Shown: positions 7,439 to 15,085 of the stretch, piece by piece | How the letters are laid out: every line of letters begins with the position of its first letter | Position numbering within the stretch: the stretch's first letter is position 1 | NCBI GenBank assembly: GCA_029838215.1 | Contig: JALGVI010000016.1 | Coordinates: 1 to 43,381, forward strand | Direction: 5' to 3' | Source of the DNA: Candidatus Helarchaeota archaeon | Lineage (GTDB): Archaea > Asgardarchaeota > Lokiarchaeia > Helarchaeales > RDOG01 | Length of the DNA: 43,381 bases | Notes under the pieces: generated by a model | Databases searched by the model: none | The model's input: only the letters and a program-made list of their open reading frames with translations | Told to the model about the DNA's origin: nothing | Position numbers and translations under genes: made by a program

Positions 7439-8758
7439 ATGTTTTTATTCAAAAACTTTATCAACCGGAATTGGAGACCTGATACTTTGGAATTTGAAAG
7501 AATACACGTAGAACACGTTGCCTTATTCGATAAGTTAATACAACTTTTTGCAGGGGGAAGACAGATCAAGAGATTTAATCCCGATGGGACTCGAGAATCA
7601 TTTATTTGGCCGTATTCATTTCCATTTATTGTTCGCCTCACAAAATGGCTAGATCGACACCAAATTCATCGGTATACAATGAAAAGGAAGGGTCCTTTAT
7701 TTTGGCTAGCGCGTGCTATGGGATTTCTTTTCGGCGGTTTGGCAATTTATTTTTCGGGTTGGACCGATCCCGTCATTCATAATATTAAATTTATTTATAA
7801 AAATCGGTTAAAACGCTACGATGAAAAAACGCGGAAACAAATTTTTAAAAACATCATATATCGAAACTGTCGTTACATGGCTCGATTATTAATTGAAGAT
7901 CTTTTGGTCTTTCCATCTTACGTTCACTATAAAAACTTGAAAGATAGAGATGGAATGAATCTCGAAAAATATAGACGTAAGTACGAACAATATTACGAAC
8001 TCAAGGGCAAGGAAAATTTGGATGCTGCCTTTGAAAAGTATGGAGGTGCAATACTTCTATACCTGCACACGAATTCGTTCATTCTCGGATCTTGCTATTT
8101 TGGTTTTCACGGTTATAATTGCATCATTCCAATTGATAGTCATGGAGTGAAGGCAATATCACGTTACATGAAGGGAAGCGGTCAGCATGTCATAGACGCT
8201 CATGACCCAAAAATCAAGAAGAAAATTGATAGATACTTGAAAAATAAAAAGAATCCCGTCTTCATATCAACAGCAGATATGGGGTATCCGAACCAAACAC
8301 TTCTTCCATTCTTTTCAGAACTATGTCGGACGCCTGTAGGACCAGCAGTCTTGGCGCAAAGATATAATCTTCCAGTCCTGCCAATGTGGGAAGAAACACA
8401 TCCAAAAAAATTCTACCACACGCTAAACATTGGAAAGGAAATCGATTTCATCAGGGATGAAAGTGTACCAAAAAGAGACAGGATATGCAAGAATTCAATT
8501 AAATGTAATAAAGAGATAGAAAAGATCATACTCAAAGACCCGGCAAAATGGTGCCTTCTTTCACAGGTTCATAATATACGGCGTTTTAATCCCGTGTTTG
8601 AAATTCAAGGATTAGGCGTCAATAAAATGCTCTTAAAACAGCTCGAATCATTTAAAATAACCATAAAAGAAAGTTACGAAGAAAATCGACAAGATGACAG
8701 GATAATAAAAGCCCTCGAGCGGTCTATTGAAAGTTTAAAGGCCTTAGAAAAATCCTGA
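7439..8758 (+). CDS. LpxL/PatA-like lysophospholipid acyltransferase homologue
   Basis: The product has about 439 residues. One hydrophobic segment lies near residues 90-110 (AMGFLFGGLAIYFSGW). The core resembles LpxL/HtrB and mycobacterial PatA acyltransferases: RNCRYMARLLIEDLL, then GGAILLYLHTNSFILGS, TPVGPAVLAQRYNLPVLPM with a following basic strand, and IEKIILKDPAKWCLL. In the H-x4-D/E motif the His is kept but the acidic position is Ile (HTNSFI), so normal catalysis is doubtful. I use the ATG at 7439 because the longer frame would run through the 5' end of the divergent CoA-transferase gene; a TATA-like TTTATAAT lies at 7419-7426. Archaeal membranes are built from ether isoprenoids, so the acceptor is unknown. 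Bacterial origin by transfer is likely but unproven. Confidence 0.75.
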   Translation: MFLFKNFINRNWRPDTLEFERIHVEHVALFDKLIQLFAGGRQIKRFNPDGTRESFIWPYSFPFIVRLTKWLDRHQIHRYTMKRKGPLFWLARAMGFLFGGLAIYFSGWTDPVIHNIKFIYKNRLKRYDEKTRKQIFKNIIYRNCRYMARLLIEDLLVFPSYVHYKNLKDRDGMNLEKYRRKYEQYYELKGKENLDAAFEKYGGAILLYLHTNSFILGSCYFGFHGYNCIIPIDSHGVKAISRYMKGSGQHVIDAHDPKIKKKIDRYLKNKKNPVFISTADMGYPNQTLLPFFSELCRTPVGPAVLAQRYNLPVLPMWEETHPKKFYHTLNIGKEIDFIRDESVPKRDRICKNSIKCNKEIEKIILKDPAKWCLLSQVHNIRRFNPVFEIQGLGVNKMLLKQLESFKITIKESYEENRQDDRIIKALERSIESLKALEKS

Positions 8759-9138
8759 CTCTCTAAAAACAAGAAATTCAAGCAGATTTAACGGATTTTA
8801 AAAAATAGGTCATTAATAAATGAAAAGATTTCACGAGAAAGACGAACACTTAGAAGTTAGTCACAATAGAAAAGCAACTTGGATTACTCAAAACACGATC
8901 ACTTACCTTTCTGCTTGCGTCTTTTACGCGCTATCTTCCTGTTTCTTTTCTTCTTCCATTTTTGTCTGATGATTCACGTCCTCCTTGCAATCAGTACAAT
9001 ATTCTAAGTGAGTTAATCAGTATTTTAAATTTTCGATATTCGAATAGCTTTTAAGCTCTCCGTTTTTTTTTAAGATTAATTATAGATATTTGGAGATAAA
9101 TCAATTTATTTTTTTCTTTTAAATCATTTAATACGATT
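8759..9138. other. 380-base gene-free stretch
   Basis: This lies between the ends of the acyltransferase gene (plus) and a membrane protein gene (minus). No open frame longer than about 20 codons with a good start is visible. A minus-strand GTG near 8965-8985 follows AAGGAGG but stops after 18 codons. A run of nine T at 9063-9071 could end plus-strand transcripts. I see no tRNA or box C/D RNA. Confidence 0.5.
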
Positions 9139-10017
9139 TCATTTTAGATTATCCTTTTGAAAATTATGGCTATTTTGTTTTAAATATTGTTTTTGAAGTT
9201 CGGTTTCCTTGAAGTATCGCGCCCAATCGCTATATTCACCATGATATACAAAAACGTATAGGGCATTAAAAATGTAGAAAACGGCGAAGATAAGCCAAAC
9301 AGTCCAAAAATTTGGATTAATTAACGTTGTAATCGCGCAAATGATAATCATGTAAATGACACCTGTCAAACCACCGGTCAGATAGCACATTCTTCGACCC
9401 TTGAAACCAATTTGCAAGAATTGGGCATAATTTTCAACCCAGCACGGCTCAAGCTTGTGAATCCAGAAAAAAGGTTCCACGTTATAGATTTTCTTCAACA
9501 CGTAATAATGAACAAACACGCGAATGCCTGCCATTGTCGTTATGGCGCTGGCGGTCCAAAGACCCAATCCAAGAAGGTATGTTAAAAGAAAAGCGAAGAA
9601 ATTTTGTCCTAAAAGCCAAAAAAACACTTCTTCGAAGAAGTAAACATCGAGAAGGCGAATTAATTCATTGAAAGTGTAGAAAAATTGCAAGAAAAATACA
9701 TTTTCTACGAAATTAAATAACCAGAAAAAGTTTAGAAGCATTCCAGCAATCAATGCCAGTATTCCAAACAGGAATCCCACGTTTTTCGAATAAATGTTAA
9801 AGGTAATTAGTGAGGTGCGTCGGATTCGTCCCAGTGGTTCGGCGAGTTCTTTTGGCACGCGGTCATATTTCAGTTTTACATCACGCATTATCGTCCGAAC
9901 ACGTCTTCGCTCTTGATCGCTTAAATAGCCTTTATTTTCTAACTGAAGTATTTCCTTTAACAGTTCTTCATCCATGAAATTCATTCCATAACCATATCTG
10001 TCTACCGATACTTTCAC
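9139..10017 (-). CDS. Uncharacterised multi-pass membrane protein of the thiolase operon
   Basis: I do not recognise the family. The 292-residue product has a charged N-terminal third (about 70 residues, rich in KELLQLE, RRRVRT patterns), then four to five hydrophobic segments rich in Phe (for example VGFLFGILALIAGMLLNFFW, LLGLGLWTASAITTMAG, GVIYMIIICAITTLI, LIFAVFYIFNALYVFVYHG) and a charged tail. A partly aromatic amphipathic region (VENVFFLQFFYTFNEL) lies between the first two. Its ATG overlaps the thiolase stop by four bases (ATGA), so translation is coupled and its job probably relates to the thiolase/DUF35 proteins, for instance membrane tethering or acyl-lipid export. That is inference only. 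Confidence 0.75.
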   Translation of the reverse strand: MKVSVDRYGYGMNFMDEELLKEILQLENKGYLSDQERRRVRTIMRDVKLKYDRVPKELAEPLGRIRRTSLITFNIYSKNVGFLFGILALIAGMLLNFFWLFNFVENVFFLQFFYTFNELIRLLDVYFFEEVFFWLLGQNFFAFLLTYLLGLGLWTASAITTMAGIRVFVHYYVLKKIYNVEPFFWIHKLEPCWVENYAQFLQIGFKGRRMCYLTGGLTGVIYMIIICAITTLINPNFWTVWLIFAVFYIFNALYVFVYHGEYSDWARYFKETELQKQYLKQNSHNFQKDNLK

Positions 10018-11201
10018 GGCTTTTTATTGGTCAAAATATTCACGCAAGCAACAGCTAGTGGACCACCAAGATTATGTTGTAGTCCTATTTCCGCCCCATC
10101 GACTTGCCTCTTGCCAGCTTCATTCCGTAATTGGAACCAATTCTCGCAAATTTGTCCAATACCTGTGGCACCAATGGGATGACCTTTGGCTTTTAATCCT
10201 CCAGAGGTATTCACGGGAATTCGACCACCGAGTTCCACTTCACCTTCGTCAATAAGCTTGCCTCCATCTCCAGGATTGCAAAAACCTAAATCTTCATAGT
10301 CAAGCAATTCAGTAAAAGTGAAACAATCATGAACTTCGGCAAAGTCGATGTCTTTTGCTTCAATCCGTGCCATCTTATAGGCGGCTCTTGCCGCGTTTAC
10401 CGTTGCATGCGCCGATGTTAGACTCCGGCGATTTGGAAGCCAATAGGTATCCGTAGAAAGGGCAGTTCCGAGCAAGTAAAGCGGGGCATCGGTGTACTTC
10501 AATGCATTTTCAGCGCGAGTTAAAATCACGACGGCGGCACCATCAGTTTGCGGGCAGCAATCAAAGAGACGAAAAGGATAGCTAACCATTGGAGCAGTGC
10601 TCGCCTGTTCTTCAGTAATTTCGAAACTGAAGTGAGAGAAAGGACAAAAAGTACCATTGTGATGATTCTTTACTGCAATCTTTGATAGTTGAGATCGTCT
10701 TTCTTCTTCATTTCTTGCGTATTTGTGCATGTGAGCATTTGCATACATGGCAAAATAACTGGCGGCAATCAGCCCTCGATTATATACCTGTTCTCGAGCA
10801 GCTACGAAACGAAGAAACCCTTCAGGGTGCTTTTCACGCATTTTCTCAGCACCAACAACCATTACAGTTTCATAGACACCGGCAGCAATGGACATTGCGG
10901 CATTTCGGAAGGCGTCAGATCCGGTTGCACAGGCATTTTCATTTCGGCTTACGGGAATGTCCTTCAGTTGTGGTAATGCAGAGATCAAGGCAGCACCAGA
11001 AGGAACGTCCCGCTGACAGGATGCCGCACCATCACAAGTCCCTAACCAAGCTGCTTCTATCTCTTTTTCTAAATCGATACCTTTATCCACATTTTCCACG
11101 CAATGATTAGTAGCTTCCACGATCAGGTCGAAAAAACTCTTATCAAACAATTCACCAAATTTTACGAGACCTGCACCCACCACGGCAACCTTGCCTCTCA
11201 T
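10014..11201 (-). CDS. Thiolase family protein (SCP-x / archaeal acetoacetyl-CoA thiolase type)
   Basis: This 395-residue cytosolic enzyme would condense or cleave acyl-CoA thioesters. The nucleophilic cysteine is C91 in ENACATGSDAFRNA. The other catalytic elements are kept: H291 in EVHDCFTFTE, H341 in KAKGHPIGATG and C386 in AVACVN. The EVHD and GHPIGATG forms are typical of SCP-x thiolases and of archaeal acetoacetyl-CoA thiolases. The gene overlaps DUF35 (upstream) and the membrane protein gene (downstream) by four bases each. In archaea, thiolase, DUF35 and HMG-CoA synthase form one complex that channels acetoacetyl-CoA to the mevalonate pathway, but here the synthase homologue lacks catalytic residues, so the product may differ. 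Confidence 0.93.
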   Translation of the reverse strand: MRGKVAVVGAGLVKFGELFDKSFFDLIVEATNHCVENVDKGIDLEKEIEAAWLGTCDGAASCQRDVPSGAALISALPQLKDIPVSRNENACATGSDAFRNAAMSIAAGVYETVMVVGAEKMREKHPEGFLRFVAAREQVYNRGLIAASYFAMYANAHMHKYARNEEERRSQLSKIAVKNHHNGTFCPFSHFSFEITEEQASTAPMVSYPFRLFDCCPQTDGAAVVILTRAENALKYTDAPLYLLGTALSTDTYWLPNRRSLTSAHATVNAARAAYKMARIEAKDIDFAEVHDCFTFTELLDYEDLGFCNPGDGGKLIDEGEVELGGRIPVNTSGGLKAKGHPIGATGIGQICENWFQLRNEAGKRQVDGAEIGLQHNLGGPLAVACVNILTNKKP

Positions 11202-11596
11202 TCAGTCTCCTCCTGCAAGATCTTGAATTTGGGACCGTAATATAGCATTCCATCCTTATCAGACATCCTACGTATTACGACCTCAACGGGCATTCCTATC
11301 TTGAGATCTTTTTCAGATTTAATCTCGGTAAATTGAGACATTAGCCGACCGCCTCCATCTAATTCAACGACACCAATTGCTAAAGGCTTGTCAAATTCTT
11401 TCGGCAAATAATGATTGACAATGAAGCTCAAAACTTTCCCAGTTGAACTCATTTGAATTTCCTCCAATTCTTGGCTTCCGCATTCAACACAAACCCGTCT
11501 TAAAGGATAATTCACGTGCTCACATTTTAGACATTTCAAACCTTTTAATTGAAATATGGATTTCTTTTCACGCCAAATATAAGGTAAATCGGTCAT
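11198..11596 (-). CDS. DUF35 zinc-ribbon/OB-fold acyl-CoA-binding scaffold protein
   Basis: The 132-residue product has the DUF35 order: an N-terminal helix, a zinc ribbon with CLKCEHVNYPLRRVCVECGS (two CxxC pairs), then an OB-fold (GKVLSFIVNHYLP, PLAIGVVELDGGGRLMSQF, LKIGMPVEVVIRRM). Known DUF35 proteins bind the CoA moiety between thiolase and HMG-CoA synthase and keep the intermediate channelled. The gene lies 18 bases after the synthase-like gene and overlaps the thiolase start by four bases, the order expected for this complex. All four zinc cysteines are intact, in contrast to the damaged synthase partner. Confidence 0.95.
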   Translation of the reverse strand: MTDLPYIWREKKSIFQLKGLKCLKCEHVNYPLRRVCVECGSQELEEIQMSSTGKVLSFIVNHYLPKEFDKPLAIGVVELDGGGRLMSQFTEIKSEKDLKIGMPVEVVIRRMSDKDGMLYYGPKFKILQEETE

Positions 11597-11614
11597 TGTA
11601 ATTCATCCTTTCAA

Positions 11615-12619
11615 TCAAATTAAACCCAAATATTGAAGATACGTTGGATATGAAATCAACGCCTTATTTTTTATGAAATGATCAACCGCAGGTTTTGCCC
11701 GACCGTTCTGAATGGCTGAAGTTGTTTTCAAGCTAAACGCATGAGTGCCACCAGATCCCCAACTTGCACAAAGAATGGTTTGATCGGGTTCAGCATTATC
11801 AAGGACTTTCGCCAATCCCATCAGCACGGAAGAAACCCCTATATCACCAAAATATTGCACGATATTTCCGACTTCTAATTTCTTAAGATCCAACTTGACG
11901 GATTTAGCTATTTGAATGGGAATTCTACCATCGTTTTGCTGGAAAATGACGTGATCATAGTCGTTAACTTCTCGGTTGACTTGGTTTGTTAATTGCTTGA
12001 TCGCATTTTTCATCGTCTTGATGATTCCAAACTGACGCACGAAACGGTCATCACCAGCATGATATTCGCCATCAACAGGTCGCCATCGTTCCGAGATCTC
12101 AGATGAAAATGAAGTGAATCCTTCAAATACGGCGATGGGTTCCAGATTACCAATTATCCAACTCGTGCCTCCCGCACCAAATGACCCTTCTAGATTTGAT
12201 CCGGGTCTCGACAACAGGGAATCAGCCGTGACCACCATGCTAAGGTCGTTTGGATTCAACTGACAATGATTCGTCGCTTCTTCAAGGGCAAAGCTTCCTG
12301 CCCGAGCAGAACCCCCTAAATCGACATTTTTTGATTGTTCGTCAAGACCCAACATGGAAAGGAGTAATGTCGATATCTGTTTTTCAATGAAAGGTGAAGA
12401 AACAGAAGCAAAATATAACGATTTGATTCTTGCAATCTCCAGCCCAGAACTCAGCGAATTCTTTGCCGCAGAAAGAGCTAACGTGATGGTATCTTCATCC
12501 CTATATGGCACGGACTTTTCTTTCACTCCAGCAGAACTCTTATTCCAAACTTTTTTGAGTTCGCCAGATGAAATGCGATACCTTGGCACGTAACATCCGT
12601 AGCTGATAATGCCAACCAT
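11615..12619 (-). CDS. HMG-CoA synthase homologue lacking the catalytic Glu-Cys-His
   Basis: The 334-residue product aligns along its length with archaeal HMG-CoA synthases: GIISYGCYVPRYRI, DEDTITLALSAAKN, GAGGTSWIIGN, SSVLMGLAKVLD and ASWGSGGTHAFSL. The three catalytic residues are replaced. V73 (in ASVSSP) stands for the Glu of SESHP, A105 (in GSARAGS) for the Cys of ACKAGT, and Q227 (in VIFQQNDGR) for the His of VFHQPNG. Without the cysteine it cannot form the acyl-enzyme, so it should not make HMG-CoA. The fold and operon position suggest a structural or regulatory subunit of the thiolase-DUF35 complex, or binding of another ligand. GGAG lies eleven bases before the ATG. A canonical synthase must lie elsewhere if the mevalonate pathway is complete. 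The alignment is by eye. Confidence 0.88.
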   Translation of the reverse strand: MVGIISYGCYVPRYRISSGELKKVWNKSSAGVKEKSVPYRDEDTITLALSAAKNSLSSGLEIARIKSLYFASVSSPFIEKQISTLLLSMLGLDEQSKNVDLGGSARAGSFALEEATNHCQLNPNDLSMVVTADSLLSRPGSNLEGSFGAGGTSWIIGNLEPIAVFEGFTSFSSEISERWRPVDGEYHAGDDRFVRQFGIIKTMKNAIKQLTNQVNREVNDYDHVIFQQNDGRIPIQIAKSVKLDLKKLEVGNIVQYFGDIGVSSVLMGLAKVLDNAEPDQTILCASWGSGGTHAFSLKTTSAIQNGRAKPAVDHFIKNKALISYPTYLQYLGLI

Positions 12620-12687
12620 TATTGAAATTCTCCAATAAAAATGATTCTTTTTATCAATGATTTTCAGCGATGGAATAAGAAGTTTTA

Positions 12688-12695
12688 GATATAAA
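12688..12695 (-). promoter_or_regulatory. TATA-like box of the HMGS-like/DUF35/thiolase operon
   Basis: The minus strand reads TTTATATC about 70 bases before the start codon of the synthase-like gene, in an AT-rich 144-base spacer. Transcription would begin about 25 bases further on, leaving a leader that contains the GGAG site. No experimental support is available. Confidence 0.35.
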
Positions 12696-12763
12696 TCATG
12701 ATATATCGAATTTCATCAAATTAAACGAAATCATGTAATTTTTCCTCCAAAAAATCCTGTTTT

Positions 12764-13813
12764 TTAATTCATTTGGAGAACGTCATCAACAAGTTTGGCA
12801 TTTAAAAAACTTTGATATCGCCTGACGATGCATTTTAAGGAGGAAATGGAATATTTAATCGGCAAAAAGCCAAAATCCTTATCAATCTTGTAAAGATCGA
12901 GGCTCCCAACTCTTCGCAACCAATGATCAATGATTAAAATCGTCTTTCTCAAGTTAAGAGTTCGAATGAAATAATAATCAATCAAGCCAAGTCCGAGCCC
13001 GAAAACGGCACCGAAGATAATAAAAAAGAGGTATGAGTCCGTGCAAAAATATAGGAAAAGTATTAAAGCACTAATGGCACAACAGATAAGTCCCGAATAA
13101 AGCAATACCCTTGGTGCTTTAACGTTATCATACAAGTATTGCTTGTCGATGATCTTCACATCACTTCGAATTAACTTCCCTTTATCTAAATATAAATAAG
13201 GATTTAGGTATCCTGCACGAATTCCACGCGATAAAGTTCGCTGTAATCGCAAGATTCCGTATGGGCATCGAACTTCGTAAAGATTCATTTCTCTTATTTC
13301 TTCATCTATTGGAATGAACTGGTTAATGATGATGAAATCAACTTCATGACGGAGATGCCACAGGATAAAACCAATAATACCGCACGTCAAAGACAAAATA
13401 ATAATGGGTACCGCAAAAACCACGGAACCAACATGAGAATAGATGCAAAGACTTGCATCGAGACAAATTATTGCCGCACTCGAACTTCCGAAGCCAAAAC
13501 CAAACACGCAAATATTGCATTTTTCCGTTCCAAGACCGAACCAAAGAAAGAAGAAAATACCGATTACAAACGTTGCGGAAGCAATGTCAAAAAAAATCAC
13601 GGAATTTAAATGATCTTGAGGAGAAACAAAACCTTGTAGATATGGATAAATAGAAATGAAACTCGGAAGTTCGAGTAATATAATGGAATTCATCAATTGA
13701 ACGAGAGTCAAGACTGTAAGACCCAAGATTGTAAAAATAATTGCCAAGAGAGGATTTTTCCAATCGCGTTTTATTTTAATTCGTCCTTCTAGTTCCAACA
13801 TGAAACTCGCCAT
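12764..13813 (-). CDS. Uncharacterised membrane protein with soluble domains
   Basis: No family is recognised. The 349-residue protein starts with a basic segment (KIKRDWKNP), then has four hydrophobic segments up to about residue 155 (including PLLAIIFTILGLTVLTLVQL and VVFAVPIIILSLTCGII), a soluble part of about 75 residues with IPIDEEIREMNLYEVRCPYG, and two more membrane segments near residues 235-280. The soluble tail ends in helices (ISSLKCIVRRYQSFL). Cys residues are scattered, with no zinc motif. It is transcribed on its own, towards the thiolase operon with a 144-base spacer and divergent from the surface-protein gene. The role is unknown. Confidence 0.65.
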   Translation of the reverse strand: MASFMLELEGRIKIKRDWKNPLLAIIFTILGLTVLTLVQLMNSIILLELPSFISIYPYLQGFVSPQDHLNSVIFFDIASATFVIGIFFFLWFGLGTEKCNICVFGFGFGSSSAAIICLDASLCIYSHVGSVVFAVPIIILSLTCGIIGFILWHLRHEVDFIIINQFIPIDEEIREMNLYEVRCPYGILRLQRTLSRGIRAGYLNPYLYLDKGKLIRSDVKIIDKQYLYDNVKAPRVLLYSGLICCAISALILFLYFCTDSYLFFIIFGAVFGLGLGLIDYYFIRTLNLRKTILIIDHWLRRVGSLDLYKIDKDFGFLPIKYSISSLKCIVRRYQSFLNAKLVDDVLQMN

Positions 13814-13959
13814 TAAAATGGATAAAGCGATAAAATTCGTGAGTCGTAATTAAAATCGCACCATTGATGCTTTTATTCAATCACTTCATTATTATTAAAG
13901 AAGATTCAATCTTATCAAGATTAAAAAAATCGCCTCAACCAGAGGTGTTTTAAAAATTG

Positions 13960-14967
13960 ATGATGAATAAAAAAATATTGTTAAAGGGCTCGATTGCTGG
14001 ACTACTTTGTTTCATGCTTGCATTCGGTTTTATGTCCGTTGTTATAGCGCGTCCTGGTTGTGCGCCCTCAGATTCTGAGATCCCTGAATGGAATCTCAGA
14101 TGGGAAGGAGACTTACTCACCGAAGCCTCAACGGTTTTGGGAATTGCTCTCCCAACAATTTTGGACTTGACTTTTTGGGGACAAATCTGGACACAAAATG
14201 AAACGGTGAATCCCGACGAACTTGCAGCGGTCGCTTTTACAGTGACGTCAGATCTGCAATTTAGTTTTTGGGACATACAGGTACCAACTCTTCTCACGCC
14301 TCTTGTTAGACGAATAATTCCCGAATTTACGGGAGGATCTATTTGGAATGTGGCAAATTCGGCTTTTAACAAGGCGGTCACGGCTTTAAATTCGACCACA
14401 AATAGAGGCACGTGGACAATTGTTGACTCCGTCACGTTCATTCCCGGTTTGGATCACGTTCTAGCCGTTGAACTGGAATCTACGGAAATAAATGCCACGT
14501 TTGTTCTCGGTACTTCTGATTCTGTGGTAATCATGGGAATTGCTCTTAATGTTTCTCAATATGAGCAAGGTGATTTTGGAAGTTTGGGCACGCTATCGCT
14601 AGACCAACTAGCAAACTTGACTTTAACAGAGGTAATCGATTATCTTATTGAACCGGTCATTGCAAATGCCAATTTAACTTCGCTTTTCGGTGCTCTTACT
14701 GGACTGGACTTTTTAGGCGGTGGTTTTGGAGCCTTTAGCTTTGGTAGCTTCTTTTCTTCAAATGTCGCTGAGCCAATTACCCTTAGCTCAAAAGCAAGTG
14801 GAAGCGACGTTGCTGATTCCCAAACAATCGCAACACTAGAAGGATTAATGGGTACCGCACTCTCTCAAGCAGAACTCTTCGATTTAATAGTTGCTGGCAT
14901 AATAATGGCCATCCCAATGGTTGCAATTGTTGCGGCTTCGGCAATGGCTCTTAAAGGGAAGGATTAA
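13960..14967 (+). CDS. Secreted, C-terminally membrane-anchored surface protein
   Basis: The 335-residue product has a signal peptide: a basic start (NKKILLKG), a hydrophobic core (SIAGLLCFMLAFGFMSVV) and a likely cut after IA-R near residue 31. The mature part is acidic to neutral and strand-rich, with several N-glycosylation sequons (NET, NST, NAT, NVS, two NLT). A Gly/Phe/Ser-rich stretch (GGGFGAFSFGSFFSS) precedes a linker and a C-terminal hydrophobic helix (LIVAGIIMAIPMVAIVAASAM) ending KGKD. This is the layout of an anchored extracellular protein. The C-terminus lacks a PGF-type sorting motif, though an archaeosortase gene lies 2.5 kb away. I chose the first ATG; GAGGTG lies 12 bases upstream, and a TTG one codon earlier has nine-base spacing. 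The family is unknown. Confidence 0.75.
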   Translation: MMNKKILLKGSIAGLLCFMLAFGFMSVVIARPGCAPSDSEIPEWNLRWEGDLLTEASTVLGIALPTILDLTFWGQIWTQNETVNPDELAAVAFTVTSDLQFSFWDIQVPTLLTPLVRRIIPEFTGGSIWNVANSAFNKAVTALNSTTNRGTWTIVDSVTFIPGLDHVLAVELESTEINATFVLGTSDSVVIMGIALNVSQYEQGDFGSLGTLSLDQLANLTLTEVIDYLIEPVIANANLTSLFGALTGLDFLGGGFGAFSFGSFFSSNVAEPITLSSKASGSDVADSQTIATLEGLMGTALSQAELFDLIVAGIIMAIPMVAIVAASAMALKGKD

Positions 14968-14970
14968 GTC

Positions 14971-15000
14971 TCTTTTTTTCGTTTTTTTTTTTTTTCTATT
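14971..15000 (+). terminator. Oligo-T terminator after the surface-protein gene
   Basis: Immediately after the stop codon come T-runs of seven bases (14973-14979) and fourteen bases (14982-14995). This is a strong archaeal-type intrinsic terminator and would end the single-gene transcript before the dus gene. Confidence 0.7.
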
Positions 15001-15085
15001 TTAATCTCAAGCAATTTTCCAGAATCCAATAACTTTAGAAGAAATTCGGCAAATTTTTTTAACCTGAATGAGCTACTTGTAAGAG

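Noticed and set aside
8966..8973. CTGATGAT, like box C of a C/D guide RNA
   Set aside because: No box D (CTGA) or box C'/D' pair is found at suitable spacing downstream.
8905..8985. Minus-strand GTG after AAGGAGG, and an overlapping Lys/Arg-rich frame
   Set aside because: The GTG frame stops after 18 codons and the basic frame has no start codon; no family match is visible.
10682..11110. 142-codon plus-strand open frame
   Set aside because: It is antisense to the thiolase active-site region and has His/Arg-rich, low-complexity composition.
13950..14441. 163-codon minus-strand open frame
   Set aside because: It is antisense to the surface-protein gene, which has a signal peptide, ribosome site and terminator.
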